Below are positions 48,893 through 61,913 of a stretch of DNA of 64,000 bases, one piece after another. The number at the start of each line of letters is the position of its first letter. The stretch's first letter is position 1. The position numbers and the translations under genes were made by a program. Source of the stretch: Girardinichthys multiradiatus. Lineage: Eukaryota > Chordata > Actinopteri > Cyprinodontiformes > Goodeidae. The notes under the pieces are model-generated. The model did no database searches and was not told where the DNA came from. It worked only from the letters and a program-made list of their open reading frames with translations. The stretch spans positions 25,769,320 to 25,833,319 of the forward strand of contig NC_061798.1 of the NCBI RefSeq assembly GCF_021462225.1, written 5' to 3'.

Positions 48893-51800
48893 TGTATATC
48901 CGTCTGACATGCAGTATGTAACTGAAAAAGACCAACAATAAAGAGACCTAATATAAATAGAAAATGTGTTAAAAGGAGTGAGGTATGCTTGACACTTAAT
49001 TGCCTACTAAATATAGACACAATACCTACTGCAGACAAAATTGCTTATAATAACTGCTAAATGGTTTTAGACACGAATGTGTACACTGGGTGGCTTATTA
49101 GATAGCAACAGTTATACAACCATTGATATTATTTTAGGAAAATTGTTACTTTTTGCAAGTAAAACACGACAAACAGTTTACAAAGAGTGTGTATCTGAAA
49201 AAAAACAACATTATGAGCTGTATCTCATTTACGTATATACTATATTTTGCAGGACTTTAATGGAATTTCCAGCACCAATCATCTGGGCATGTGCTGTCTT
49301 AGAAATGTTTCCAGTGTTTTCATATTTGCTCAGGTTTATTATGACCTAATTTTCCAATAGGAATTCTAAAATCTAACATATACCGTAATTCAAATCTCTT
49401 CTCTTGCAGGCTTGCTTTATTATTATAAAGAAGCCAAAATTCTACAGAGGATTAATCTTGAAAACATAAAGAACATCAGCTTTTACCCAGGCCAGCATCA
49501 GGAATGTTGTCATCATAGTTTGTGATTTGTGGCCCTCGCTGTAAGCGGCTTAACGTTTGTTATCTCTGTTACACAGCAAAACATCTCTCTGTCATTCTAC
49601 CTTAACCAAGGTGGAACTCTCTTACTGAAATTGATAATGCACAAAAAGATTAGTTTGATAGAATATTTTGACCTCTCAGTAGAATATTATTTTGATATTT
49701 GTCAAATTAATATTTGTTACCTCACCAAAAACCTGGCATTTTAAAAGGATTGTGTATTTTTTTTTTCATTGTCTATGAATAATCTGTTCCATGAAGGTAA
49801 GATTACAACAGAATATCTTGGACTGGAGAGTTAAAATGATCAACAGTCTCATAACCTCTCTCCCCTTGCACTTTTAACTGGCATCAGTTAAAGAAATGGC
49901 AGTTTTAGTCACATAAACCTGCAACAGACAAATACATATTTAGCATCTCTATGAGTGATATTTCCCTGCATCACAACATGAGATCCTTTTACAGCACATT
50001 ATGTATGAAACAAAGGCTATGCAAGAACTGAAAAATACTGATCATCTGTTCAATATCACTTCAATCCCCTGAAATATTTAAATTTGTTTGTATTAAATCT
50101 TCAAGAAGTAGAAGACAAATGGTTTTCTGCAGGGCAAGCATATGCTTGATTTTAACAGATTGTCCTTTGGGACAGCAAAATCCTCACATGTGCCAGATAA
50201 AATCACAGGACATTCCAGAGGCGCAGCTGTTTCACAAATGGATAAAATCCTCTCTGTGTTTGTTTATCATATTGGCAGCTTTCTATAAATGTTATAGAAG
50301 TCTAAGAATTGTTTTCTTTGGGACAAAGTAGACATAATAAAAAAAGATTTAAACACTGAAAATGCAAGAACATGTTTAGGGACCGGTTGGTAGTCTTGGG
50401 AGGTTACTGAATACTTTTAATAACTAGGCTGTACAGACCCTCTATCTTTATCTGAATCCAAGACATCTATTTAAGATCCCCTTCGCACTGGAAAAGATCA
50501 CACCACACATGTATTTGGTCTCCACAGTGTCTTGGAGAGGTCTTCTAGGGTCCATCAAGAGCACATCACACTTCAAGTAAAACACTATTAATTGAGGAAG
50601 TTCCCTTACTGTTTTGAGCATGTACAAAAACCTTTGCATTGAAAACCTTTTTCAGGTGAACTCCATTTTGAACTTTGAGCAGGCACAAAAATGTTAAGAA
50701 AATCTGAAACAGGGCCGCCAATGTTGGCCTCATGCCCTGAGAACAACCTCATCACACTGGCTAACAACAATTTTAATGTAAGGCTTATGGTGTTCTGCCA
50801 GCTGCAACTAAAACGATTTTACCAAGCATATGAAATGAACAATCCATGATCTCCACACCAGTAAGTATGAGATTGTAATGCAGTGGGTGTCCCCCTGGAA
50901 CAGGGCACCCAACCCTAATGAATGCACACACTTTAAGATTGTACGTAGAGTGCTTGCTGGGATGCTGAACGAAGTTGAACGTTTTTCAGGTTGCAGTTCA
51001 AATGCAAAATATATTTCTAAGATTGGGCCTCCTCACTGTAAGTTGCCCAAAGCACTGGGATTGTTTACGAGCTGGTAGAGAGAAAGATAAATAGGACAAG
51101 GAATTATGATGTGACTACAATAAAAAACAACAGAGATTCACACTCTCCATATGCTCAGTTCAACGTAATTAGTAAGAACCACCCTTTTGTGTGCACCATT
51201 TCTTCTGGCTTCACAATTATTGCGCAGTATGGCACATTGTATGGGATGCTGCATTCTATCTAGAAAAATCCCACATCTGCATAATGTTATGATGCTGAAA
51301 AGCTGATGAAAGACAAATTGCTATTTGCAACTCCAATGCAAGGCTGAAACTGATAGTGGAGGTGCAGAAATTGTTTTCCAGGGATTTCTTATAAACATCC
51401 TAGGCAGATATGTTAACCATGATATTGAAATCATGCTATGGCCAGGAAAGCAACAAGGAAAATCCTAAATGCAATAGTGTCACGCTTACCTTCGCAATGA
51501 TATTAGTATTATCAGATTTGCCACAATTCAGACATATTCTGAAAAAATTATGGAAATCGTGAAAATCGTGAAGACTACTAGCTGCTCTTAATACCATGTA
51601 ATGGGTCCTGCTGTTAGAGTTCAAGGACTTCTGTCTTTGGAGAGTCTCAAAATGTTCAAATGTGTAATAAAATAGTACAAATGAAGTACTATTGAAGTCT
51701 CATCTTTATCCTGCTGATTAAACATACTGTGTCTAATCAAGCTGACAAGTAATCCCTAAATGCTGATGGGACATTGTGTTCCATAACTTTTTAGAGTATG

Positions 51801-52130
51801 GCATATGAGACTTTTCCATTACAGTTTTTGTTTGGATACCAGAATAGACATTTAATTAGTATTAAGAAAATCTCAATTTGCTGACAAGATACAGTGATTA
51901 TTGGTGAAGTAATTTCTTATTCTTCCAGCAATCATTTAGATAAAAAAAATATTAAGAATGATTCAGTTTCTAGTTTTAAGATAAAAATTAAATTATATAA
52001 CTATGATTTGTGAGTCTACCTCAATGTTTTGAGTCAAATGTCAATGTTTTCAATCTTACATGGATGACCAACTGCATTCTTTATTGGCTTTGTGTCATTT
52101 GAATAAATAATTTTTTTATCTAGCAAATAT
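48893..52130. other. chrna8 intron 4, nothing recognised
   Basis: About 3.2 kb with short frames only and no named repeat, exon or RNA gene recognised. Confidence 0.35.
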
Positions 52131-53045
52131 ACACTCATCGGCCACTTTATTATGTTCAATTGCTTGTTATCACAAATAGCAAATAAGCCAGTCAAGTAGA
52201 AGGAACTTTACATATTCAGCTATATAGAGATGTTGAAGACTTCTTAAGGTAATGTAAGTTCATTTAAACATAGCATCTTTGTTGAGTCCAGATGTGCTAG
52301 TGTGAGTATTTCAGAAACTGCTTATCGGGGTTGTCATGCACAACCATCTGTCAGACCGACTGGTTCAAGATGATAGAAAGGCAACAGTAGCTCCAATAAC
52401 CACCCTTTAATCCAAGATGTGCAGAAAGGCACCAATGAACAGAACATGGCAACAATTAAACTGGATGGGCTACAGCAGCAGACAACCACACTGGGTGTCA
52501 CTCCTGTCAGCTAAGAACGGGAAACTGTGGGTACAGTTCATATATACTCGCCGAAACTGGATAACAACCGGTTGGGAAAATAATGTTGCCTGGTCCCATT
52601 AATCTTGGTTTCAGCTGTGACAATCATAAGGTATGTTCAGAATTTTGGGCCTTTTGGTACCAAGGGAGCATTGTTTAAACACCACAGCTGAGTAGTGTTG
52701 CTCACCAGGTCCATCTGTCTGTGACCACTGTGTATCCATGTTCTGATGGCAACTACCAGCTGGATAACACTTAAATCACCTCAAACTTGTGTCTTGAACA
52801 CTACAATAAGTTCACTATACTCTAATGACCTCCACAGTCCATAAATCTCAATCCAAAGGAGAACCTTTGGGATGGTGTACGGATGTCCCACTGACAAATC
52901 TTTAGCAACAGTGTTGTTATGATGTCAATATAGGCCAAAATCTCTGAGGAATGTTTCAAATACCTTGTGGAATATAGGCCGTTTTGAAGCTATAACGCTA
53001 TCCAACATGGTACCAGCTGTGCCTAATAAAGTTTGGGTAATCTTT
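52131..53045 (+). pseudogene. Degraded Tc1-like element, CTCATCGGCCACTTTATTA family
   Basis: It begins with ACACTCATCGGCCACTTTATT and ends near GTGCCTAATAAAGTTTGGG. In between, text such as GAGTATTTCAGAAACTGCTT, GATAGAAAGGCAACAGTAGC, GGGCTACAGCAGCAGACAAC, CTCCTGTCAGCTAAGAACGG and AAAATCTCTGAGGAATGTTTC follows the order of a well-known fish Tc1-like transposase gene. Many deletions; no long frame. Confidence 0.75.
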
Positions 53046-53429
53046 GTAGAATCTTTACCCATGCAGAATGGGTAAATAAGGTAAGATATGGAAACTACAA
53101 AAGCAGGGAAGACACTGGTTACAATAATTAGGAGTCAGGACTCGAAACAAAAGAAAACCAACGAGCATTTAATAGATGGAAATGAGCTGAATTGAGTAAC
53201 GGATGAGGTAATCGGAAGACTGACGTCGTGAAAGCAAAAAACTACAGAATGTGAAAGTGCATAGTACAAAACAAAACATATGGGAGCAAACAAACCCACA
53301 AACAATAAGCAGATTTGAAAAGACAAATTGTAAGAACAGTAAAACACAAAGGATTACACAAAAATCTCAGTAGTTGAAAGCAACCTATATTACAAAAAGC
53401 ATAAAGCATGACATCAGTTTAAAAACTGA
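53046..53429. other. chrna8 intron 4, nothing recognised
   Basis: Short spacer between the Tc1 relic and the LINE. Only uncharacterised short frames. Confidence 0.35.
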
Positions 53430-56400
53430 TGTCATGAAAACAATGTGGGTTACATTGATAATTGGCGAACATTTTGGAGAAAACCTGGTCTGATCCGGAG
53501 AGACGGCATCCATCCCACTTTGGATGGAGCAGCTCTTCTTTCTAGGAATCTGGCTGAATTTATTAGTTCTCCAAATCTCTGACAACCCAGGGTTCAGACC
53601 AGGAAGCAGGGTCGTAGTTTAACACTCCTCTCAGCAGCTTCTGTACTGCTACCCACCCATTACCCTATTAAGACAATGTCTCGCCCATGGCCAAAATTGA
53701 ATAGATTAAAAAATAATCTAAAAGGAGGAAATCAGGAAAATCTTATAAAAATAAACACAACTCAGACCGAAAAGAAAAATAAAACAATTAAATGTGGCTT
53801 ACTGAACATAAGATCTCTCTCTTTAAAGACTTTGCTAGTTAGTGACCTAATTTGTGACAATCAGATTGATTTATTTTGTGTCACAGAAACCTGACTGCAG
53901 CAAGAGGATTATGTTACTATAAATGAGTCAACTCCTACTAATTATTTAAATTTTCACATTCCTCGAAATACTGGGCGAGGAGGAGGTGTAGCAACCATCT
54001 TTCAGTCCGATTTATTGATTAGTCCCAGACCAATCAATAGCTACAACTCTTTTGAATATTTAATCCTTAGTTTTCCTCATCCAAATTACAAAGCACTAAA
54101 ACCACTTCTGTTTGTTGTTTTGTACCGTCCACCAAGTCCTTACTCTCAATTTATAGATCAGTTTTCATACCTTTTATCTGATTTAGTGTTAAATACAGAT
54201 AAGGTTTTTATAGTGGGGGATTTTAACATTCATGTTGACACTGAATGTGACAGCCTAAATATAGCCCTTAATGCTATCTTAGACTCAATTGGCTTTGCTC
54301 AAAACATTAACAAACCTACCCACCTTTGTCTTCATTCTCTGGACCTTGTGCTGAGATATGGCATTGAGTGTAAAGACAAAACAATATTTTCTCATAACCC
54401 TGTCCTGTCTGACCATTTTTTAATAACCTTTGAGTTTAATTTAACCGAGTACTCCACACCTGAAAAAAAAATGTCATTATAGTAGATCATTATCAGAAAA
54501 TGCTGTGACAACCTTTAAAGAATCTGTTCCACATTTAATTCCCTTATTATCACAGAAAAGCACAGTGGAGGGCAATAATTTTGTTTCTTCCCCTTCACAA
54601 ATTGATTCTCTTGTTGATAGCGTTACTTCATCATTGCGTGGTGCGTTAGACAATGCAGCCCCCTTGAAAAAGAAGGTAACTATTCATAGGAGGCTGGCTC
54701 CCTGGTTTAATTCAGACCTGCATACTTTAAAGCACAATGTTAGAAAATTGGAGAGAAAATGGCACTCTACACACCTAGAGGATTCCTACTTAATCTGGAA
54801 AAATAGCCTACTGTTGTATAAAAAGACACTTCGCCATTCTATTAAAAATAAAATCTTTGACATACTCCCGAAGATAATTACTTCATCCTCAGCAAGTGAG
54901 ACAACATTGGAAGTAACTGTAGAACCTGATCTGTGTTTGGACTGTTTTAAACCTGTGGAGCTTCCTGAGTTATCAGAAATATTAGCTTCATCTAAACCTT
55001 CAACTTGGATGTTAGACCCAATCCTGACCAAATTATTTAAGGAAGTGTTCCCTCTGATTACCAGCCCCATTTTAGATATGATTAATCTATCTTTAGTAAA
55101 TGGATATGTACCACAGGCTTTTAAGTTAGATGTAATTAAACCTTTACTTAAGAAACATTCGCTTGATCGAGATGACTTGAAAAATTACAGACCTATATCC
55201 AATCTTCCATTCTTATCTAAAATTCTTGAGAAAATAGTTGCTAATCAAATGTGTGAGCATTTACACAGCAATGACCTGTTTGAAGAGTTTCAGTCAGGCT
55301 TCAGAGCTCATCATAGCACTGAAACAGCTCTGCTGAAAGTCACTAATGATATTCTTATGGCCTCAGATAATGGACTTGTATCCGTACTTGTCCTCTTAGA
55401 TCTCAGTGCTGCATTTGATACAGTCGATCCCAATATTCTCTTAGAAATGCTGGAATATGCTGTAGGGATCAGGGGAACAGCGCTAGGCTGGTTTAAATCT
55501 TATGTCTGACAGATTCCAGTCTGTTTATGTAAATGATAAATCATCTTTCAACTCCAGGGTTAATTGTGGAGTACCACAGGGTTCAGTACTTGGGCCAATT
55601 CTCTTTACTATATATATGCTTCCAATAGGTAAAATTATTAAGCAGCATAGGATACATTTTCACTGTTACGCTGATGATACTCAGCTTTACTTATCCATAA
55701 ATCCTGATGAGCCCAACCAGTTAGATAGACTACAAGCATGTCTTGAAGATATAAAAACTTGGATGACTTTAAATTTTCTGCTTCTAAATTCAGACAAGAC
55801 AGAAGTTGTCATCTTTGGACTGGAGTCTTTAAAAAAGAAACTGCTTAGTCAATGACTTAACCTGGATGGCATTAAATTGACCTCCGGTAATAAAGTAAAA
55901 AAACCTTGGTGTTATTTTTGACCAGGACATGTCATTTAAATCCCATATTAAACAGGTTTTTAGGACGAATGCCCCCCTTTCTGGAGGGGGGCATTGTCCA
56001 AGCTTCTGCTGGCAACAACTTAATGCTCACCCTCTACCGATGATTCACATGGCCCTGTCTTTCAGTGTTTAACGCTTTCTCTCTCCTAGACATAGCTACT
56101 GACTGAGCTTCTACCGTGACTAACTCTATGTGCCTTCTTTCAGACTCTAACTTTGAAAACTGGCTCAGAGTTTATCTGTTCTTTCTTTCTAGGTGAAATG
56201 ACTAAAGGAGCTACATCCACTAACATTTACTTTTGCTTCCCATAGAAAGTACTTCTGGATCAGTGCTTCTGTGTTCTTTTTGTGTCTCTGCTCTGTTCTC
56301 TCAAACCCCCAGTCGGTCGTGGCAGATGGCCGCTCACACTGAGCCTGGTTCTGCTGAAGGTTTCTTCCTGTTAAAAGAGAGTTTTTCCTCTCCGCTGTCG

Positions 56401-56650
56401 CTACATGCATGCTCAGTATGAGGGATTGCTGCACCCAGGACGAGTGAATGCTGCAAGTCACTGACTCGATGCAATCTGCTGGGTTTCCTTAGATAGAAAA
56501 ATATTTTATCCAGTTTGAATAAATAACTGAATCTGACTGCACTGTTCAATGATTAGGATTAATTGGAATCTATATACCTGACTTTTGTGAAGTGCCTTGA
56601 GACATGTGTTGTGAATTGGCACTATATAAATAAACTGAATTGAATTGAAA
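53430..56650 (+). pseudogene. L2-type LINE with endonuclease and reverse transcriptase
   Basis: Non-LTR retrotransposon, antisense to chrna8, 5'-truncated. The endonuclease domain is at 53,676-54,480 (LLNIRSL, VVLYRPPSP, VGDFNIHVD, LSDHFLITF). The reverse transcriptase is at 54,505-55,855 ([75 protein letters not shown] with the YADD catalytic Asp pair). The 3' part keeps CAGTCGGTCGTGGCAGATGG and the tail CACTATATAAATAAACTGAATTGAATTG. Breaks: TGA in place of Trp at about 53,890, a frame break at an A run near 54,470, a frame change at about 55,505, and loss of the C-terminal coding region after about 55,960. Inactive. Confidence 0.9.
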
Positions 56651-56706
56651 AAAAGCACACAGGAAATAAGAAAAAAAGCCCAACAGATACAAGCAAAAAA
56701 GCCTAC

Positions 56707-56816
56707 CTGTTATAGAGGAGTATATCTGGAACCCAAACCAGATTGGAAGGAAAACGGAGATTCTGAACCCCAGGGTAGTACTCTGGGTTCCATGACAGAT
56801 AAATATCCGTCCAATG
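56707..56816 (-). CDS. chrna8: chrna8 exon 4: loop A
   Basis: 110 bp, from acceptor ATCCAG/CATTGG to donor AACAG/GTAGGC. It encodes [20 protein letters not shown] and [16 protein letters not shown](S): extracellular domain strands and loop A (WVPDILLYN). The length equals the family's exon. The acceptor has a weak pyrimidine tract. An L2-type LINE tail lies about 55 bp past the donor. Confidence 0.97.
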
Positions 56817-57459
56817 CTGGATCAAATCATAGGAAATAAAAAAATGTTAATTTGCATAAAGATAATGTAAAAGTAAAAAATGTCAGTTTTTTAGGCCTGT
56901 TAACACATTCTTATTTGACAGAAACAACACCTCACTGTCCTTAGCTCTGAACATAAAAATTTTGGAAATTGAGCAGATGCACCACATTATGCTTCATCTT
57001 ACATCATATTTTATGATAAATGCTGACACAGTAAAGTATCAAAAGATCAGAATCCTCCAAAACCCTCCATATTTATGTGTGATTAACCTGAGGTCAGCAA
57101 CAGTCAAACATTTTTTCCCATTACACACGTTATTAGTTGTTGGCTGTTACACTTTGTCTCCAGCTCAGCTAATGAATGTTGCCACTGAAAGTCTGCCAAG
57201 CCAACATTTGGCACTGGTCCCTGGAATCCCATCTGAGGTTGACTCCTTTCAGCAAAGAGCAAAGTGAGCCCAGCTTCAAAGCATTTTAAAAGCACACAAT
57301 GCTGCTTTTTTTATTATTTATCACAAGTAAGTTAATCTGTCATCTGTAGTTAAATGAATGTTGTCCCATTTCTATATTGGACTCTAAATGGCCACTGTAA
57401 AGGGTGTACGTCTGTGTGTACAGCAAATTAGGAAAAGTGAATATGTTTAACAAAATAGC

Positions 57460-57830
57460 AGTGTATGCATTTTCCCAACTCAAATATTTACTGTATAAAA
57501 TGAAAAATCTTTAGGACTTACTATTCCTGTGAATCACTAAATTAACATTTAGTTGTATAACCACTGTTTCTGAGAACTGCTTCCCAGCTATTCACCTCAG
57601 AAACAGCGTTTTTGATGTTGTCACACACGTTTTTAATCAGATTAAGGCCAGGGAATTTGGCTGGCTGATCCATAACTTTGATTTTGTTGGCCTGGAACCA
57701 ACAAACCTTACTGGTGTGTTTCTAGGGCATTTCCTCCTAAGCGTAAGGCAACGTGACCTCTTCAAGTATTTAGATATACGTAAACTGATCGACGATCCCT
57801 TGTATGTGATAAACTTTTTCACAGAAACGC
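57460..57830 (-). mobile_element. Degraded Tc1/mariner relic
   Basis: AACATTTAGTTGTATAACCACTG, TTTCTGAGAACTGCTTCCC and AATTTGGCTGGCTGATCCATAA follow the antisense of a Tc1-like transposase 3' region. Strongly decayed. Confidence 0.45.
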
Positions 57831-58119
57831 AGTCAAAGTAGGAAACAAAAGTCAATAAATGGCATTTATTTCTTCTTGTCTATTAGAATGATGTAAGCGT
57901 CTTTCTGATGTTCATCCCTTACTATTCTTTCAATGTTGAGCCCCTTCAACACAAGCCGACAGAAAATACTTTTTTAGAAATAGCATGTGGGTAAAAGAAA
58001 TATGTTTTTCTGTTTGCTGTTTCTCTGTTCACCCTCAGAAAAAGCATGTGAGTGGAATAAAATTTCTGGTGCACAGCAGTGCAACCAAAAGACTTTCCTG
58101 TAGCTCAAACCTGTTCTTC

Positions 58120-58880
58120 AGGTTTTCATACAGTACTTTACAAGTATTCATAGCCCTTTTCACGTTCCATCATTTCACAACCACTAACTCCAATAAAAAC
58201 TTTTATTGGGATTTTGTTGTGATAGGCCACCCAAAGAAGCTAGTAAGGTGGAAGAAAAATAATTTGTAGTTTTAAAAATGTTTTCAAAAATAAAACATTT
58301 TACCCATTCCCTTTTTAAAATAGCCCAGTTAGTCAATTGGCCTTTTGGCTACTTCTTTATTTAACATTCTCCTTGCTCAGCCTGTCGCTTAAGGTGGGAG
58401 GCCATGTCTTGGTAAGTTTGTGGTTGTGCCATACTCTTTCCATTCATGGATATGGAATTGAATAGTACTTTGTAATAATCCTGCTCTAAATTCTCCACAA
58501 CGTTTTCTCTGACCTGTTTCCTGATGTACATAATGCGGTTTAAACTCCAATGTTCTCTAACAAACTTCTGGGGCCTTCACAGAACAGTTGAATGACTATT
58601 TCCCAATGAGATAACTTCTAAAGACAATAGCTCGCAATATAGTTTCTTTAGAGGTAAAGGGGTAAAACGGACTGAATATAAATACTTCACATTTTTCTAA
58701 TTTTTCCTTTGTAAAAAAAAAATTAAAACTATGTATCATTTTCCTTTCACTTGACAACTATGTATTACTTCGTCAATCAAAAACAACAGAAAACAATCAA
58801 ATCCACAGAAGTGTGTGATCGTAACCTGAGAATATGAGAAAAGGTTAAAGGTGTAATTCTTTTGCAAGGCATCATATCTA
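58120..58880 (-). mobile_element. Internally deleted Tc1-like element
   Basis: The left terminal region (GTACTTTACAAGTATTCATAGC, CTTTTATTGGGATTTTGTTGTGA) and the part 58,380-58,880 (TTTGTGGTTGTGCCATACTC, TTCTCTAACAAACTTCTGGG, CACAGAACAGTTGAATGAC, TATGTATCATTTTCCTTTCACTT) are two ends of one fish Tc1 family with the transposase core deleted. The ends form degenerate inverted repeats. Confidence 0.6.
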
Positions 58881-59627
58881 CAATCTTTAACATTCACAGG
58901 AGGAGGAGACAAAGGTAGTGCACAGATGTGAAAAAAGCAAATCCCAATACAATTTTCACCTAAGGAAATTTAATCCATTCTATGTGGATCATTCATGTTT
59001 AATAAAAACGTAATCCTAAAATCATCAGTGATGCAGTGAGGTAGAACCTACCCCTTTTATGTCTGATTATCTGACTGATTGTCTTTGTCTGCATAATGCA
59101 CTTCTTAGGTCTCCATCAAATACTGATGCATCTGCAAAGTCCCCATAAACCACTGCACCAAAGTAGATGATGTATTAAAGAGGTGCCTTCCTGAATAATA
59201 GATACAACCTGCAAGGCAGTCAGCAGCCAACTCAACCTGACTGTATCATCACTAATGGGCTGTTCTGACTGAATCTGCTGTAATAATAAGAATGTTCTAC
59301 ATTTCTGGTTCTACCAATGTAAAAAAATTATGCTATTGGACAATGTAATAAATATTTCTTATAGCAGTTTCTACTTTTATGGTAAAATAAAAATACAAAG
59401 TGGCTAGGTTCCTCCATGCATAGGTAGAATACAATGGACTGTTGTAGAAGTTTGGGCAATTTAATAAGCAAATGCCTTTTTTCAGGGAACAGGTTTTTTT
59501 TTCAAGCAGCTTACTAACTGCAAGTGGGCATGTTATAAGCTTTGGTGACATGTAAAATTTTATTAAATTGAGCTGAAAACATGAAAGTAAGGCACACAGG
59601 ATCATCAAAATTGGACATGGCAAATTA

Positions 59628-60075
59628 GAACATTGTATGGTATCAGTCTTAATTTTAGCTGTGACATTTAGATCATAGGGTCAGAATTTGGCATAAACAT
59701 GAAAGCATATATCAGACACCTTAGTAACAAATAAGCACCATTTTAAGACTACAGGCTACCTGAGTTTGGTTGTTGACCATTTACAACAACAATGTACCCA
59801 TAATCTGACAGAGAATAACAGCAGGATGAGTCAACATCTCAAAAAGCTCAAAATCATCTAAAAAATGTTTCTTGAACATGAGAATGAATTGACAATATTC
59901 GAATGCATAGATCTCAATCCAACATAGCACCGTTGAGTTCTGGTAGAATTGGAGATTCATATCAATAATTGTAGCATGATGCTGTGATGTTAATATTGAC
60001 CAAAATGTTTGCCATGAAGAATCAAGGCAGTTCTAAAGACCTGATTGAAGGTGTGCCTAATAAAATGAATGGTGT
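59628..60075 (+). mobile_element. Degraded Tc1-like element, 3' half (family of 52,131-53,045)
   Basis: GATCATAGGGTCAGAATTTGGC, CATGAAAGCATATATC, TTTCTTGAACATGAGAATGA, AGATCTCAATCCAACATAGC and the end GTGTGCCTAATAAAATGAAT follow the C-terminal half of that Tc1 family. No frame survives. Confidence 0.65.
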
Positions 60076-60989
60076 GTGAATAACAGTGTCATAAAGGCAG
60101 TAAATCTGTTGAAATTGTTGCACTTCAGGCTGTAAATACAGACAGTGATTGGCTGCTGGGGTTTCTTTTTTTCTCTGTTGCCCATTTATGTCATCAACAA
60201 TTATTAACACAATAAAACCAGGATGATCAAAATGACAGATCATAAATGTTTTATGTGACACCTCCTCGCTCTGGCATGCTTCCTTCCCTTCATTTTAGAG
60301 ATATATTCCTTGATTATCACTCATCATCACTTTTAATGTACTCGTGAACTGGCAATGTTCAAACATGCTCTCTACAGTTGAAAGTTCATGCACGTCTACT
60401 TTTTTCTGATTAAAACAATTGTTTGGCTTGTAAAAAGAAAGCACTTTAGAATAACACATGCTCAAGAGTGAATCTGCTTATCAACTGTGATTCGGGAAAG
60501 TAGCATATGTTCTTTAGGGTCATTTTTGTAAGCCCAATATAATTAACTTGCTGCCTGTGGTTAGAGTACTGTACATGATGCTCCAGTGGGTAATTTTTCC
60601 AACTTTCCAGTTTGTGTGAACTTGAAAAACTCTGATCTTTTTTACAACTTTTCTCACTTTAACATGTGATCTCCTATTTACCTAATAATGTAATTTGTAT
60701 TTAAATTTGTATTTGGTACAGCTCACCAGGAAGTATAAATAAACTGCTTGAAAACCTTTATTTAATTAACTTTTTTGCGCGTTATCACCTCCTATGAGGT
60801 TGTATTCTATGTCTATCTCTGAGTAGAGTGCGCTTGTTTGACTTGAATAAATATAGTATTAATGTGAGCTCTTTCTTGTCTCTGAGTTCCTAGCAGCCCG
60901 TGTTCGTGTATGAGGGAAGTCAAGGCCTTAATCTATAACTTCCTACATAATTATAAATTGAAGTTTTTTATTGGGGATGACTGATCAAG

Positions 60990-61300
60990 TAGTTTTTTTA
61001 TTCATTCACTGTATATAGGTATATAGGTATTTTTGTACCCCAGCCACAAAAAGGTAAAAAAAATATCCTTTAAATATTGCAACATGTTTCTTCTAACTGG
61101 AAGTAATATTAATATTTTGAAGAGGCCCAACCAGACTCACAACTTGAATCCAATAAAGAATCTGTGGAGGAAGTTAAAGATTAAGGTGATGCACAGAGCT
61201 CTGCCAAGCTCAAAGACTCAGAGCTCATTACCAACAATAAACCCTCTGAATATCAGACGTAACTCACAAAAAGCTCGTCAGCAAGTATAAAAAGGGTTTG
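60990..61300 (+). pseudogene. Tc1-like transposase C-terminal scrap
   Basis: The plus-strand frame reads RPNQTHNLNPIKNLWRKLKI, a decayed third catalytic block (consensus SPDLNPIENLWRKLK; the Glu has become Lys), and continues about 50 residues. Inactive. Confidence 0.6.
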
Positions 61301-61499
61301 ATTGCTCTAATGCCAACACAGACTTTTCATTGATCAATGATAAGTGTATACATCATTTTTGACATACCATTTTTTTAAATAAAAAAAAAAAATTTAATTA
61401 AAACAGATTTTTTCAGAGTTCTTATTACATTTTTACTACCTGTTGAGAGACACCAGTCTAATTTTATATCAGAAATGAACTTCTTGTTTGAAAAAGTAT

Positions 61500-61762
61500 T
61501 CATTCATTCATTTATATTCTATCCTGCTTACTCCATAGTGCGTCACCAGGGAGCTGGTGCCTATCTCCAGTTGTCTAGAGAGGTGAGAGGCAGGGTACAC
61601 CCTGGACAGGTTGCTAATCCATCGCAGGGACACAGAGACATACAGGACAAACAACCATGCACACACTCATTCACACCTAAGGGCAATTTAGAGAGACCGG
61701 AGTACCCGGTGAGTACCACTCATGCACGGGGAGAATATGCTACCAACTGCGCCACCATGGGT
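61500..61762 (-). mobile_element. tRNA-derived SINE fragment (minus), internal deletion
   Basis: Same family as 9483-9844: GGGAGCTGGTGCCTATCTCC, GGCAGGGTACACCCTGGACA, CACCTAAGGGCAATTTAGAG and the head piece GCTACCAACTGCGCCACCAT. The segment between the CACGGGGAGAATATG and GCTACCAAC blocks is deleted. Confidence 0.8.
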
Positions 61763-61868
61763 TTCAGATTTAAACCTGCCAGGGGCATGAATAATTTGGG
61801 ACTTAAATGTTTATGTACATAAAATTACCAAGCTGATCACACAGAATTTACTGTGCAAAGAGTCATAC

Positions 61869-61913
61869 CAGTTGCAGCCACGCATTTGTGATCAACACTT
61901 GGTTCTTTTCATC
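61869..61913 (-). CDS. chrna8: chrna8 exon 3
   Basis: 45 bp, from acceptor CTCTAG/GATGAA to donor CAACTG/GTATGA, encoding DEKNQVLITNAWLQL. This tiny exon is diagnostic: the family's exon 3 is also 45 bp with DEKNQVL. It is the most 5' coding exon that I can place. Confidence 0.95.

Larger units (their letters stand above)
56817..61868. other. chrna8 intron 3
   Basis: 5052 bp. Relics of Tc1 elements at 57,460-57,830, 58,120-58,880, 59,628-60,075 and 60,990-61,300, and a SINE at 61,500-61,762. The stretches 56,820-57,455, 58,890-59,620 and 60,080-60,985 show nothing recognised. Confidence 0.55.

Noticed and set aside
50878..51078. A 66-residue frame as a possible small gene in intron 4
   Set aside because: No recognisable domain, no splice or promoter context; chance frame.
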